From JAEZBP01 sp963832725 (lineage in GTDB: Bacteria; Myxococcota_A; Polyangia; Polyangiales; Sandaracinaceae): a stretch of DNA of 64,000 nt. Under the pieces are notes generated by a model that did no database searches, was not told the DNA's origin, and was given only the letters and a program-made list of their open reading frames with translations. The stretch lies in the NCBI GenBank assembly GCA_963832725.1, contig CAWHVG010000005.1, forward strand, positions 496,001-560,000. The letters run 5' to 3'. This document shows, piece after piece, positions 17,030-26,510 of this stretch. Each line of letters opens with the position of its first letter. The first letter of the stretch is position 1. A program made the translations under genes and the position numbers.

Positions 17030-17668
17030 TTGCGTGAAAGCGGGGAGGTTCTCGCAGGGAGGACCACCTTCAGCGTGTCGTCGAACGACGCCCGCGCTCA
17101 CCTGCGCCGGCGGGCTCGCAATTGCGCGCGACCAATCGGCGCAAGCCCGCGGCCCCGAAGCCGCCGGCGCCGCCGCCCGTCGTGCCGGAGGCTCGCAGCG
17201 GGCGTTCGGTACGCGGGCGAGGCCGCCGGCCAGCCCCCGGAGGACGAGCGCCCGAAGACACGCCCGCGCCGACGGAATGCAATCCGGTGCCCTCCCACCT
17301 CCAGGCCGATGAGCACGCGCTGCGTCCCCGAGCAGCGCGAGCACTGCGCGGCAGCGACGCGGCCGACGAGGAGGGGGCGGATCGACCCCTGGCAGCATAC
17401 GACAGGCGGGATCCGCAGAACCGGCGCCCGGCGCTGGGCCGACTCGCGCGCCAGCGCCGCCTCGAGGCAGCGCAGCCGGCCCTCACGCCACCGACCCCGA
17501 CCCCACCCGCCGATGGTGCGAAGCGGGCGGGGCTACCGGTTCGCCCGAGGGGAGGCCGGCGGAGCATGCCACGGGGCAGCACGCCGCGATCGTGGCAAAG
17601 CGTTCGTGCTCCCGCGCCACGGCCCCTGGCATTCCGAACGGATCCGTCCTTGCTCCTGTCGCGCCGCG
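17030..17668. other. GC-rich intergenic region without a supported gene
   Basis: About 640 bp. Several frames are open on both strands, but all are rich in Arg, Pro and Ala, have no start context and no recognisable domain, as expected for very GC-rich non-coding DNA. A decayed gene cannot be excluded. It probably carries the promoter of the lipoprotein gene at 17669. Confidence 0.4.
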
Positions 17669-19816
17669 ATGCCGCTGCACCCCTATCCAGAGAGCCTCTC
17701 CACTCACCTCCCGCCGCCCGCGGCTCGGGCCGCGTCGCTTTGTCGGTCCTGGGCGATCGCGCTCGCGCTCGTTCTCGTGGCCTGTGACGCCCCCTCCGGC
17801 GCCGACGCGGGGCGGACACGGGACGCCGGCCTTCTCGACGCTTCGGTCGTGGACGCACGGATCGGCGCCGACGCCGGCCTCGACGGCGCGGCTGCCGACG
17901 CGCGAACCGGTCCTCCGGACGCCAGCCTCGACGGATCGGCGCCGGACGCGCGGACCGATCCGGACAGCGGCCCCGACGGATCGGCTCCGGACGCGCGGAC
18001 CGATTCTCCGGACGGCGGGATGCCTCCCCTGCCTGACGCATCGGACGGGCGCGTCGTCCTCCGCGTGGACCCATCCGGGGGTGGCAGCGCGCACGTCCGC
18101 TCCGATCCGCCGGGCCTGGACTGCACGCCGCCTTGCCAAGCCCTCTTCCCGCTCGGCACCCGCGTGACGTTGACGGCCACGGCGCCCTACCGCACCTCGC
18201 TCGACGGCTGGGACCCGTCCGCGCTCGGCTGCGAGGGGGCGACCTGCGCCGTCGATCTGCCCGCCGACACGACCGTCACCGTCCGTGCCCACGCGCACCC
18301 CTTCGTCCGGCTGAGCGCGACCGACAGGGATCCACTCCTGCGCCTGCGCGAGGATGGGCTGGCCGCCGACTTCTACCTCCACGACGCCGTCCGCTCCGAG
18401 CAGAGCGTCGCGCCGGGCGATGGGGTCCGCTACTTCGAGGCGCACCTCTTGACCCCCGACCGCGGCGAGTACGGCTTCGGCGTCCAGACCGCCGCGGCGC
18501 CGGTGGTCGTAGCCTCGCTCGGCGCCGACGATCAGGGCTTCGGGCTGACCGCCGACGGCAGCATCTTCTACGACGGCGCGTGGGAGGCACGGATCGCAGG
18601 CAGCGGCGAGCGCTACGGCGTCGTCGTCGACTATCGCGGGGCGACGCCGACCGCGTACGTCATCGCCCCGGCGCCGGACGGAAGCAGCAGCGCCGTCGTG
18701 CACACGCGCGCCTTGCCCGCGGTGACGGAACCGCTCTTCATCTACCTGGCCGGATCGAAGCGAGTCCCGGACTACGAGCTGGCCCTCCGCGTCGGCAACG
18801 ACACCACCGCCCTTCCCTTCGAGCTCGATCCGGACGGCGCGCTGCGCGCGGCGGGTCTGACCGACGTGGCCGACGCGCTCACCCTCGGATGGTCCGATCC
18901 CTACGCCGGCCCGCCCGACGCGCCGCCTTCGGTCACCGTGTCGGCTGACCAGGTCGTGACCGCAGGCACCACGGTGACCGTGAGCGCCACCGCGAGCGAC
19001 CCGGAGGATGGCGATCTGACCGGTTCCATCGAGTGGGAGCTCTTGTCCAGCCCGCACTACGCGGGCCGGCTGCGCGGCAGCGGGCACGAGTTCACGTTCA
19101 CGCCCACCGCGGTGGGGCTTCACCCGGCGCGGGCACGGGTGCGCGATCATGCGGGTCACGTCACCGACGCGATCGTCCAGGTGCGCGTGACCGGCCCCGT
19201 CGCGCAGCAGGCCGTCGTGCAGCTCGTCCACGATCCGCTCAGCTCGACCGGAGCCACCATCGCGCCCGACGGGCTCTCCGCGCACTTCGACGATCCGGGC
19301 AAGTACGGTCTGCGCGCCAACCAGTCGCTCTACGGCGGGATGGGCTACTTCGAGATCCAGCGCCTGGCGCCGGGGGCCGTGAACGTGGGCGGCGGGTTGG
19401 TGACGGGAGACGGGGACATCGCGCCCTACTCCTGGGCCGACATCCCCGCGAGCTGCTCGGTCAACATGGAGGCCGGCGTGTGGCACGACCTGGTGTGGGA
19501 GCACGACTTCCCCGGCCCCGCCGCGTCCTTCGACACGTTCGGGTTCGCCGTCGACTACCGGGGTGATCATCCGCGGGTCTTCGTCATCACCAACGGTCAG
19601 GTGATCGACGAGCTCGCCCTGAACGACGTCTGGGTCGAGGTGTACCCGATGGTCTACGGCAACCCGCTCGCGACCGACGGCCCGCTCGGTTACGACGAGG
19701 CCATCAACTTCGGCGCCAGCCCCTTCGCCTACGACGCGCGCGCCGCGCTCACCGACTACGGCGTCGACGTGACGGGCTTCACCCCCGGTTGGGGCCAGGC
19801 GAACACCACACCATGA
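17669..19816 (+). CDS. Lipoprotein with B-repeat-like, SPRY-like and PKD-like domains
   Basis: 715 residues from the ATG at 17669. The lipobox is LVAC (Cys 39). Residues about 40-125 are an Asp/Ala/Gly-rich tether made of DASLDGSAPDARTD-type units. Next comes a divergent InlB B-repeat-like domain (DCTPPCQALFPLGTRVTLTA through CEGATCAVDLPADTTVTV), a common module on bacterial surface proteins. Two similar beta-sandwich domains follow (about 215-400 and 515-700), each with a GVRYFEAHLL/GMGYFEIQRL strand and a FG(F)xVDYRG motif, resembling SPRY domains that bind protein ligands. They flank a PKD/cadherin-like domain (PPSVTVSADQVVTAGTTVTV...RARVRDHAGHVTDA). No catalytic residues are evident. An outer-membrane adhesion or binding role is inferred. 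Confidence 0.75.
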   Translation: MPLHPYPESLSTHLPPPAARAASLCRSWAIALALVLVACDAPSGADAGRTRDAGLLDASVVDARIGADAGLDGAAADARTGPPDASLDGSAPDARTDPDSGPDGSAPDARTDSPDGGMPPLPDASDGRVVLRVDPSGGGSAHVRSDPPGLDCTPPCQALFPLGTRVTLTATAPYRTSLDGWDPSALGCEGATCAVDLPADTTVTVRAHAHPFVRLSATDRDPLLRLREDGLAADFYLHDAVRSEQSVAPGDGVRYFEAHLLTPDRGEYGFGVQTAAAPVVVASLGADDQGFGLTADGSIFYDGAWEARIAGSGERYGVVVDYRGATPTAYVIAPAPDGSSSAVVHTRALPAVTEPLFIYLAGSKRVPDYELALRVGNDTTALPFELDPDGALRAAGLTDVADALTLGWSDPYAGPPDAPPSVTVSADQVVTAGTTVTVSATASDPEDGDLTGSIEWELLSSPHYAGRLRGSGHEFTFTPTAVGLHPARARVRDHAGHVTDAIVQVRVTGPVAQQAVVQLVHDPLSSTGATIAPDGLSAHFDDPGKYGLRANQSLYGGMGYFEIQRLAPGAVNVGGGLVTGDGDIAPYSWADIPASCSVNMEAGVWHDLVWEHDFPGPAASFDTFGFAVDYRGDHPRVFVITNGQVIDELALNDVWVEVYPMVYGNPLATDGPLGYDEAINFGASPFAYDARAALTDYGVDVTGFTPGWGQANTTP

Positions 19817-19928
19817 GCCACGGTCGTTGCGCCCGCGATCGGAGAGGGCCGGCGCCGCGGCGAAGACGCTCGCGAGCGACGTCGCGAACAAAGCCGTCGC
19901 GACGTTTTCCACCATGGCGGTGGGGCGC

Positions 19929-19934
19929 TATCCT
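19929..19934 (+). promoter_or_regulatory. Putative leaderless -10 box (beta-barrel protein gene)
   Basis: TATCCT sits 7 nt before the GTG at 19942, in the context GGGCGCTATCCTG that recurs almost identically before the gene at 38936. Confidence 0.5.
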
Positions 19935-19941
19935 GCCGCTC

Positions 19942-21292
19942 GTGAGCTCTTCTCGGAGGACGCCCGCCGCGCTCGCGCTCGTCGCGAGCCTCGTGTGCAC
20001 GCCGGCCTTCGCGCAGAGGCCGCAGGGGCCGATCGCGCCCCAGACGCCTCCCATGCCCGGCCAGATCACGGCCGACGCGATCACGCCCGGCGCGACCACG
20101 ACCACGCCCGGTGGGACGACACCCGGACCGACCACGCCCGGCGCGACGACCCCTGGCGCGACGCCCGAGACCGGCACGGCGGCGGCTCCCCCGCCCGGCG
20201 CAGAGACCTCCCCGAGCCCGGCCGAGCCGGGCAGCGCGAGGCCCGGCGAGGAGGGAGAGACCGTCCCGGCGCCCGGCGCGACCGAGGAAGGCGCTCCCGA
20301 AGGCGAAGAGGCACAGGCGGTGCCGGACGAGCAGCGGATGCGCCTGATCGTCATCGACGCCGCCACCTTCGGGATCGACCCCGTCGTCGGTCGGGTCGCC
20401 GCCGCGCGCATGCGAGAGACCGGCGAAGAGATGGGCTACCACGTCCTGACGCCGAACGAGACCATCGCCGCGGCCCAGCAGATCCGGATGCCCTTCCCTC
20501 CCACGCCGGCCGATCTCTGGCGGGTCTCGTGGGTCGCGCAGGCGCATCGCGGCGCGTTCGCGCGCATCTGGGCCGAGTCCGGGCAGTACGTGATCGAGAA
20601 TCACCGTCGCCAGCCTGGACGGCTCCGGCCCCTTCTTCGCTCGCGGGCGCGCCGGCGCAGACGACCTGCGTCGGGTCGTCGATCAGCTCCTTCGCACCGC
20701 GCTGCCGCCGCCGAACGCATGGAGCCCCGCGAGCGCGACGAGCACCGCCACACAGCCGCGAGTGAGCGCGCTGGAGCCGCAAGAACAGGAGTACATCGAC
20801 GAGCTCGACGAGGACGCGATCGATCGCACGCCGGCGGTGACGACCCCACGACGACCCCAGCCCGAGCTCCGCCGCTTGCAGCTCACCCTGCAGACCGAAG
20901 CAGCCTTCGGCGCGGCGTCACCCTTCTTCTACAACCACCTCGCGGGCGCTCGCGTCGACGTGCGGATCACCAGGGACATCCTGCTGGGCGCGTACGTGGG
21001 CTACGCGAACCTCAACGCGCGCAACGGCAGAGCCAACAACCTCGTCTTCATGGGTCAGTTCGAGTACCGGATCCGGATCTCGCCCAACCTCGACCTGACC
21101 ATCCCGCTCCGCGCCGCCGTGGGTTACATCCCCTTCAACGGGCCGGTCGTGCGCTTCTCCGCGGGCCTGAACTACGCGATCGACGGCCACTGGGAGATCG
21201 GCACGGACTTCATCTCGCCGATGATCTGGGTGCTACCCAACCACGCCGTGCTCACGATGAACTTGTCGCTGGAAGCGACCTACCGCTTCTGA
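19942..21292 (+). CDS. Secreted protein with Thr/Pro-rich linker and outer-membrane beta-barrel-like C-terminus; frameshifted as sequenced
   Basis: Once one base is removed the gene encodes 449 residues. The signal peptide (SSSRRTPAALALVASLVCTPAFAQ) starts at GTG 19942, which has a TATCCT box 7 nt upstream. A low-complexity Thr/Pro/Gly/Glu linker (about 27-125) precedes a soluble alpha/beta region (MRLIVIDAATFGIDPVVGRV). The C-terminal 170 residues have alternating hydrophobic strands (LQLTLQTEAAFGAASPFFYN, LLGAYVGYANLNARN, FEYRIRISPNLDLTIPLRAA) and end in TYRF, the terminal aromatic signature of outer-membrane beta-barrels. The frame breaks at 20598-20602, where GAATC should read GATC; deletion joins VIEITVASLDGSGPFFARG. 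The total length then divides exactly by three. No functional family was recognised. Confidence 0.7.
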
Positions 21293-21493
21293 GCCCGGAT
21301 TTCGCGTGAATCGCGTCACGAGAGCGCGGATGGCCGCGTCAGGACGAAGCGCGCCCGCACGGGCCGACGAAGCCCTCGTTCAACTACGGCGACCGAGGTC
21401 TCGAGGACGTGAGCCCGCCCTGGTGGGGCCAGACCGCTCGCAGGCTCGATTCGGCTCGAAATCCAGGCTGAGCCGCGGCCGGCGAGCAGCCCG

Positions 21494-22708
21494 TTGAGGA
21501 ACCGAGACACGCCGGAGGGCGTGGGCCCGCGGTCCGCCTGGGGAGGGCCTCGCGACAGCGCGCGAGCGCCGCGGCCCTCGAACGTTCGACCTGGCCTCGA
21601 GTGGCTGGCGATCGCGCTCTTGGCGTGCGCGTGCGGCAACGAAACGAGGCCGAGCCCGGCTCCGCCGACGCCCGCTCCCACGACCGTCGAGCTCGAGGAC
21701 CTGGACGACGCGGTGGAACCGCCGCCGCCCTCCGCCTGGCCGACCGAGGTTCGCAGCCTCGGAGACGCCGTGCACGCGTTCACGGGTGTCGACGCCTGCC
21801 TCGAAGAGCTCCGGGCCCGGACGCCGACCGCCGTCGCGGAGGGCATCGCCGACCTCGGCTACGACGGGTTCCTCGACGACGTCTGCCGGGGGATGGAGGC
21901 GGTGAAGCGCGGGGACGTGGCCGCCTGCGACGCGCTGGCAATCAGCGCCGGTCGCGCCGGCTGCCGGCGCCGCTTGGCGATCGTGCACGGCACGCCGAGC
22001 GCGTGCCCCGATGACCGTGTCGTGCCGGGCCGCGAGGCGGTGTGCGTGGCCTGGGCCGCTCGCGACGCGGGGCTCTGCCGCGCCTCCTCGGACGAAGCAC
22101 GCTGCCGCGCGGTGCTGGACGACGATCTTCGCGCGTGCCGGTCGCTGCGAGGCGGCAATCGTTCGCGCTGCCGAGCCGAGGTACGCCGCTACGCCTCGGC
22201 GCTCGAAGGCGAGCGGCCCCGGAGCCCTGCCACCGAAGCGCCGGCCGTTCTCACCCTGGACGTCGGCGAGGCAGAGCGCGCCACCCACATCGAGCGGGAC
22301 GTCCTCGCGCAGGGCGTACGGCTCGTCCCCGCGGAGTGCGCCTACTCCGTGGCGCTGGCGAACCCGCTCGGCGAAGTGTCTTTCGGCCTGCGCGACGAGG
22401 CGCCGAGCTTCCACCTCGAGCTCACCCTGCCCGCCGGCGCACGCGCTCCTTTCGAGCGCGCGCTGGGAGCGAGCGACGCGATCCTGTCGGTGACCGGACC
22501 TCGCCTCGGCGGACTGACCTCGATCGCCGGAGCCGAGGGCGTCGCCACCGTGACCCGCTTCGAGCCGCGGCTCGGCGGCGCGGTGGAGGGCACGATCGAA
22601 GGCAGCCTCCGCCAGGGCGAGACCCGCATCCCCGTGCGCGGCCGCTTCCGCACCTTCGTCCGCGACCTCGACCCGCTCCCCGCCCGCTGCGCGGCGCGCG
22701 GGCAGTAG
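21494..22708 (+). CDS. Cys-rich lipoprotein, function unknown
   Basis: Up to 404 residues. A hydrophobic segment EWLAIALLACAC around residue 40 is a probable lipoprotein signal (LLAC), followed by a Pro-rich tether (PSPAPPTPAPTT). The central region carries about ten cysteines in a helical repeat-like arrangement (DVAACDALAISAGRAGCRRR, AVCVAWAARDAGLCR, RCRAVLDDDLRACRS). The C-terminal part is a beta-rich domain ending LPARCAARGQ. The start is uncertain: a TTG at 21494 opens the frame, an in-frame GTG lies about 27 nt later, and no ribosome binding site is clear. A degraded copy of its 3' end lies at 24145-24335, on the other side of the S/T lipoprotein block. Confidence 0.6.
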   Translation: MRNRDTPEGVGPRSAWGGPRDSARAPRPSNVRPGLEWLAIALLACACGNETRPSPAPPTPAPTTVELEDLDDAVEPPPPSAWPTEVRSLGDAVHAFTGVDACLEELRARTPTAVAEGIADLGYDGFLDDVCRGMEAVKRGDVAACDALAISAGRAGCRRRLAIVHGTPSACPDDRVVPGREAVCVAWAARDAGLCRASSDEARCRAVLDDDLRACRSLRGGNRSRCRAEVRRYASALEGERPRSPATEAPAVLTLDVGEAERATHIERDVLAQGVRLVPAECAYSVALANPLGEVSFGLRDEAPSFHLELTLPAGARAPFERALGASDAILSVTGPRLGGLTSIAGAEGVATVTRFEPRLGGAVEGTIEGSLRQGETRIPVRGRFRTFVRDLDPLPARCAARGQ

Positions 22709-22740
22709 CGCTCCTCCAGCATCTCGAAGGCCGTAGATTC

Positions 22741-23925
22741 TCAGCCGCCACCGGCGGTCAAATCGAAGGCCACGATCTCCCCGTCCCGCGGAGCCAAGAA
22801 GAGCGCGCGGCCCGGGGCGCTGAGGGCCAAGGCTACACTGACGTCCGGCGCCAGACCGGCGAGCCCCGCCTCATCTGACATGCCTGCGCCATCGGCCCGG
22901 AACGCCAACGTCTTCCGCCCGGGACCGCCTCCGTCCGTCCACGCCGCACACGGTGCCGTGAGCACGCCGTCTCTCCACCCCCCGGTGTGAAGCGGCCATA
23001 GATATGGGGGCACTTCGACGTTGCCGTGAGACAAGACCCGGGCTGGCTCACCCCCTTCGACCACCACGTAGCTTCCGTCTACCCCCAGAAACACGACATG
23101 TGAACCATCCTGTGCGTACGAATAGCTGATTCCCGGGGACACCGGCGCGGGGATGAACCCTGCCTCGTTCTCGCATCTCAGATCGTCACCGCACACCTCG
23201 ATCCGGATTCCCAGCTGCCGCCCACCGGGCTGCGGACCCGTGGACAATATCTGAAGCCTGCCACTGGCAGTACGTACCACCGCGTGGTCCTCGATCCCCG
23301 GAAGCGCGATACCAGCGTTCGTCCGCAGGTAAGGGAGACAGGAGACGTCGGCGCATCCTCCGGCATCCGACCACTGCGCGATCCAACTCCGCGACAGAAG
23401 GAGAAGAAACCCACCGAGAGCGGCTCCGCCGGATGGAGAGACCGACGATGAATCCACCTGGCTCGCTATCAAGATCCCCTCGCCACCCAGCACAGACTCA
23501 CATGCCTGTGCTCTAACCGCCAGAAAACTAGCGTGCCCGGGTATGCTCAGTAGGGGGACGAACTGACGCGTCGCGGCCTGGAACAAAACTACCGCCTCCC
23601 CGCCGCTCGTGTCCAGCGACTGCAACACGAGCACCATGTCGTCGCTGCCGTCACGCTCGACATCGATCGGGCACGCGCCGATCGCCCTCCACCCGTCCGG
23701 CGTGCCTACGCCGACAGAAGATCCGTGCGCGCTGACGCTGCGAACATCTCGCCCGTCGAAGTACATCGTGATCGCCGGCCCGTTCCACAACGCGGCCGAC
23801 GCGAAACCAATGGACGTGCCGGCGCCGAGGGTCCACCTCGGACCGAGCGTCCCCGGCGCCGGATCCGAACCCTCGCATGACGCGGCGACCAGCGCCGCGC
23901 ATAGACATGCAATGGGCGCCCTCAT
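22741..23925 (-). CDS. Lipoprotein of about 394 aa, function unknown
   Basis: The start at 23925 (MRAPIACLCAALVAASC) gives a clear lipobox AASC. The mature protein is beta-rich with recurring short strands: SAALWNGPAITMYFDGRDV, DGSDDMVLVLQSLD, GSHVVFLGVDGSYVVVEGGE and ALFLAPRDGEIVAFDLTAGG. This periodic pattern suggests a propeller-like (FG-GAP/WD-type) fold, but no repeat consensus is strong enough to name it. Its GC content and codon use (ATA, TCA, AGT, GGG) are below the window norm, which points to horizontal acquisition. Its ATG overlaps the stop codon of the upstream fragment (ATGA), so the two were once co-translated. It is convergent with the Cys-rich lipoprotein gene, 32 bp away. Confidence 0.7.
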   Translation of the reverse strand: MRAPIACLCAALVAASCEGSDPAPGTLGPRWTLGAGTSIGFASAALWNGPAITMYFDGRDVRSVSAHGSSVGVGTPDGWRAIGACPIDVERDGSDDMVLVLQSLDTSGGEAVVLFQAATRQFVPLLSIPGHASFLAVRAQACESVLGGEGILIASQVDSSSVSPSGGAALGGFLLLLSRSWIAQWSDAGGCADVSCLPYLRTNAGIALPGIEDHAVVRTASGRLQILSTGPQPGGRQLGIRIEVCGDDLRCENEAGFIPAPVSPGISYSYAQDGSHVVFLGVDGSYVVVEGGEPARVLSHGNVEVPPYLWPLHTGGWRDGVLTAPCAAWTDGGGPGRKTLAFRADGAGMSDEAGLAGLAPDVSVALALSAPGRALFLAPRDGEIVAFDLTAGGG

Positions 23926-24150
23926 CGCCAGTCGACCAACATCGAATCGATTGCCCAGCCCGTACCAGTGGTCGTTCCACCCGCCTGAAGTTGGACGTCG
24001 CACTGTTGACCCGCGTAGTTGGTGAGATCAAACACATCCGTCATCCAGTAAGACCCATCGGGACCTGCATCAGTGTAGCATCCCGACATCCCGCTCGGCA
24101 CCATGGGACATCCGTCCAGCAGCTGGATGTCATTGGGCGGGTCTGGCGGC
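23922..24150 (-). pseudogene. 3' fragment of a gene co-transcribed with the 394-aa lipoprotein
   Basis: The frame encodes NDIQLLDGCPMVPSGMSGCY and DVFDLTNYAGQQCDVQLQAG and ends VDWR at the TGA at 23922-23924, which overlaps the next start by ATGA. Four cysteines and a beta-sandwich-like pattern resemble the C-terminus of a secreted binding domain. No start codon or signal peptide exists upstream. From about 24145 the frame enters DNA that is homologous, in the opposite orientation, to the 3' end of the gene at 21494-22708. The gene is therefore 5'-truncated at a rearrangement junction. Confidence 0.55.
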
Positions 24151-24335
24151 GCGCGTGGAGGGATGGTCGACGGGGCATCCCGCCGATTCGAAGGGTGCCG
24201 TGAGGGGGCTCGCCACATCGATGTGCCCGTCCTCACCCTGGACGCCAGCGAGGGCGAGCCGAGCCTCGTGCGCGGCCGGTTCACCACGTCGTCCGCGGCG
24301 TCGACCCGCTGCCCGCCCGCTGCGCGGAGCGCCCC
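24145..24335 (+). pseudogene. Degraded copy of the 3' end of the 21494-22708 lipoprotein gene
   Basis: GGCGGCGCG followed by GTGGAGGG at the left edge and GTGCGCGGCCG...CCCGCCCGCTGCGCGG at the right edge match 22575-22695 in order and orientation. In frame it would read LVRGRF, then VDPLPARCAE after correcting a shift, compared with PVRGRF and LDPLPARCAA in the intact gene. The middle has an insertion and shifts. The block between the intact gene and this remnant has lower GC. Confidence 0.55.
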
Positions 24336-24344
24336 TCCCTCAAA

Positions 24345-24380
24345 GAAACGGGCCCACGGCCGCTACGCCGTGAGCCCGTT
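24345..24380 (-). terminator. Hairpin terminator after the DGGGTTT-repeat lipoprotein gene
   Basis: AACGGGCCCACGGC pairs with GCCGTGAGCCCGTT (one mismatch) around a CGCTAC loop. Read on the minus strand it starts about 45 nt after the stop at 24425 and is followed by TTTCTTTG, so it suits termination of that gene. Confidence 0.75.
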
Positions 24381-24424
24381 CGTTTGACTCGCACCCGCGG
24401 GTAGCGAGCGTTCGGGAGCGCGCT

Positions 24425-25258
24425 TCAGCCCGCGGGCGAGATTGTCTGGATACCCGGCTCGCCGCCGCCGGTCGTGGTCTCGTGGAAGCGCATGCTCCCA
24501 TCCGTCTCCACGCAGTAGTCGAAGGTGCGGTCGCCGCTCGACGGATGCGTCGTGATCACGTCGCCCGCCGCGTCGTAGGTGTCGCTCTCGTCCACGCTGG
24601 AGTCGTAGGTGAAGTCGCAGTCGCAACCGCCCGCAGCGTCCGCGCAGGAGATCGCGAGCCCCGGCGGCAGCACGCTGCTCAAGTTGGTCGCCAGGTTGCT
24701 GCAGGCAACCCCCGACAAACACGCCATGGGAACGTGCGCGGTCCCCTCACCGTGCACCGTGACCTGCCGCGTGACCATCGTGTCGGTGAACTCGACGCTC
24801 CCCGTCACCGTGCCGGACGACGAGGTGAACGTGAGGGCGGGACACAGAGACCCCAACGTACCGATGAGCTCGGCGTGGGTGATGCAGATGTCCGTGTAGC
24901 ACCAGGAGCCGACCACGTCGCCGCCGCACGCGGTGAAGGCGGGGCAGGTGTCCATGAGCTGCAGCGTCCCGGGGCTGCAGCTCATGCCGCCGTCGGCCGT
25001 CGAGGCGTCCGCGCTCGTTCCGCCGTCCGTGGTGGTGCCGCCGCCGTCCTCGGTGGTGCCGCCGCCGTCCGCGGTGGTGCCGCCGCCGTCGGTGGTCGTC
25101 CCGCCGCCGTCCGTGGTCGTCCCGCCGCCGTCGGTCGCGACCGCCCCGTCGTGCGTGCTCGAGCCTGCGTCGGGCGTTCCAGCGTCGGTGCCGTCGCCCC
25201 CGCCGCAACCGGAAAAGACCAAGCTAGCGATTACCAAAGTTCTGAAAGTGCGATCCAT
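24425..25258 (-). CDS. Lipoprotein with TTDGGGT repeats and Cys-rich domain
   Basis: 277 residues. The start at 25258 has GGAGGGAAC before it. The lipobox is FSGC (Cys 18). A tether of 7-residue units (TDGGGTT, about six copies) spans residues 40-88. The globular part holds ten or more cysteines: CSPGTLQLMDTCPAFTACGG, SWCYTDICIT, CLSGVACSN and SCADAAGGCDCDFTYDSS. I do not recognise the domain; the layout (lipobox, Asp/Gly tether, Cys-rich beta domain) matches the lipoprotein at 2776-3513. A strong terminator follows. Confidence 0.8.
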   Translation of the reverse strand: MDRTFRTLVIASLVFSGCGGGDGTDAGTPDAGSSTHDGAVATDGGGTTTDGGGTTTDGGGTTADGGGTTEDGGGTTTDGGTSADASTADGGMSCSPGTLQLMDTCPAFTACGGDVVGSWCYTDICITHAELIGTLGSLCPALTFTSSSGTVTGSVEFTDTMVTRQVTVHGEGTAHVPMACLSGVACSNLATNLSSVLPPGLAISCADAAGGCDCDFTYDSSVDESDTYDAAGDVITTHPSSGDRTFDYCVETDGSMRFHETTTGGGEPGIQTISPAG

Positions 25259-25349
25259 GTTCCCTCCATCGAGAAGCGCAGGCTACCGCGTGAGGAGACG
25301 GAGACAAGACGACTGGCCGAGAGTGGATCGCGGGCGCCCGCTGGATAAG

Positions 25350-26342
25350 ATGACCGGCATGTCGGTCGCTCGCGCTCTCCCGACGGTCGCCGCGCTGCTC
25401 CTCGTCGCGCTGGTGCCCGCGCGCGGGATGGCCCAGGAAGCCGGCCCGCAGGCGTGCGGGCAGACGCGGGGGCACGCGGACTACGGAGCGCTCCGCACCG
25501 GCAGCGTCGTGGTCCCGCAGCGGCACCGCTTCGTCGAGGGCGATCCCAACTGGGATTCCGCGATGGGCCGCTTCCTCGGTCGCGCCGCACGCGTGACGCG
25601 GCTCAGCGGGGTGGACGCCAGCGGCTGCCCCGGCGTCCGCCTCGACGTCGACGGCGGGGGACACTTCTGGCGCGTGCGCGATCTGACGATCGGCGACGCG
25701 CGACCCACCGAGGTCGCCCGCGCCGCGCGCGGCGACGGGATCCCGGAGGCCTGCGGGCGGACCGATCAGAGCGCGCGCTACGGGCCCTTGCAGGTCGGGT
25801 CGACGGTCGTGCTCGGCCGCCACCGGCCCGTCGGCGGCGACGCCAACTGGATGCCGGAGATGAGCCGCTTCGTCGGTCACAGCGCGCGCGTCTCGGAGCT
25901 GGTCGGAGTGGACGACCGCGGCTGCGCCGGGGTGCACGTCGACGTCGACGGAGGCGAGTGGTTCTGGCGGGTGCGCGATCTTTCACCGACCGAGACGGCG
26001 CTCCTCGTGGCCTACGTGCCGGGTCTCGCCAGCGATCACGGCCGCGCCGCCGCCGAGGACGCGTCCACCGAGGTCGACCCGCGCGTGCCGCAGGCGTGCG
26101 GGATGACCGACGCGACCGCGCAGTACGGGCCGGTGCGGGTGGGCACCGAGGTGATCCTCGGCCGCCATCGGCCCGTCGACGGAGAGGACAACTGGATCGA
26201 ACAGATGGTGCCCTACATCGGCCGGCGGACCCGCGTCGTCCAGCTCATCGGCGTGGACGATCAGGGCTGCCCGCTGCTGCAGGTCGACATCGATCGAGGG
26301 GACTGGCTCTGGCGCCTGCGCGACGTGCAGCTCCCCGACTGA
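25350..26342 (+). CDS. Secreted protein of three tandem ~85-residue repeats
   Basis: 330 residues with a Sec signal peptide (VARALPTVAALLLVALVPARGMAQ). Three repeats follow (about 31-115, 128-212 and 243-327), each with the pattern ACGxTxxxAxYGxLxxG, then VVxxRHRxVxGDxNW, then RFxGRxARVxxLxGVDxxG, then CxGVxxDVDGGxWFWRVRDL. Two cysteines per repeat could form one disulfide. The invariant NW, GVD-x-x-G-C and WxWRxRD residues suggest a compact beta-barrel-like module. It superficially recalls MIB/HERC2 domains (a small SH3-like fold ending in a W-x-V-R-W strand), but that is only a guess. The start at 25350 (GGATAAG upstream) or 25359 is equally possible. Periplasmic or surface location; function unknown. 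Confidence 0.75.
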   Translation: MTGMSVARALPTVAALLLVALVPARGMAQEAGPQACGQTRGHADYGALRTGSVVVPQRHRFVEGDPNWDSAMGRFLGRAARVTRLSGVDASGCPGVRLDVDGGGHFWRVRDLTIGDARPTEVARAARGDGIPEACGRTDQSARYGPLQVGSTVVLGRHRPVGGDANWMPEMSRFVGHSARVSELVGVDDRGCAGVHVDVDGGEWFWRVRDLSPTETALLVAYVPGLASDHGRAAAEDASTEVDPRVPQACGMTDATAQYGPVRVGTEVILGRHRPVDGEDNWIEQMVPYIGRRTRVVQLIGVDDQGCPLLQVDIDRGDWLWRLRDVQLPD

Positions 26343-26510
26343 GCTGAGCGTGGATGTCGCGGCGCGAGGGCGCGGGTGCCATCAGCACCGAGCGCGCCCG
26401 CAGGGGGCCGACCCGATCGCGACCGAGGCCGTGAGCCGTCCTGGCCGTGCCAGACCGCAGCAGCGACTCGGCTCGAAATTCACGCGGCGGGAGAGATCCG
26501 CCGCGATGCG

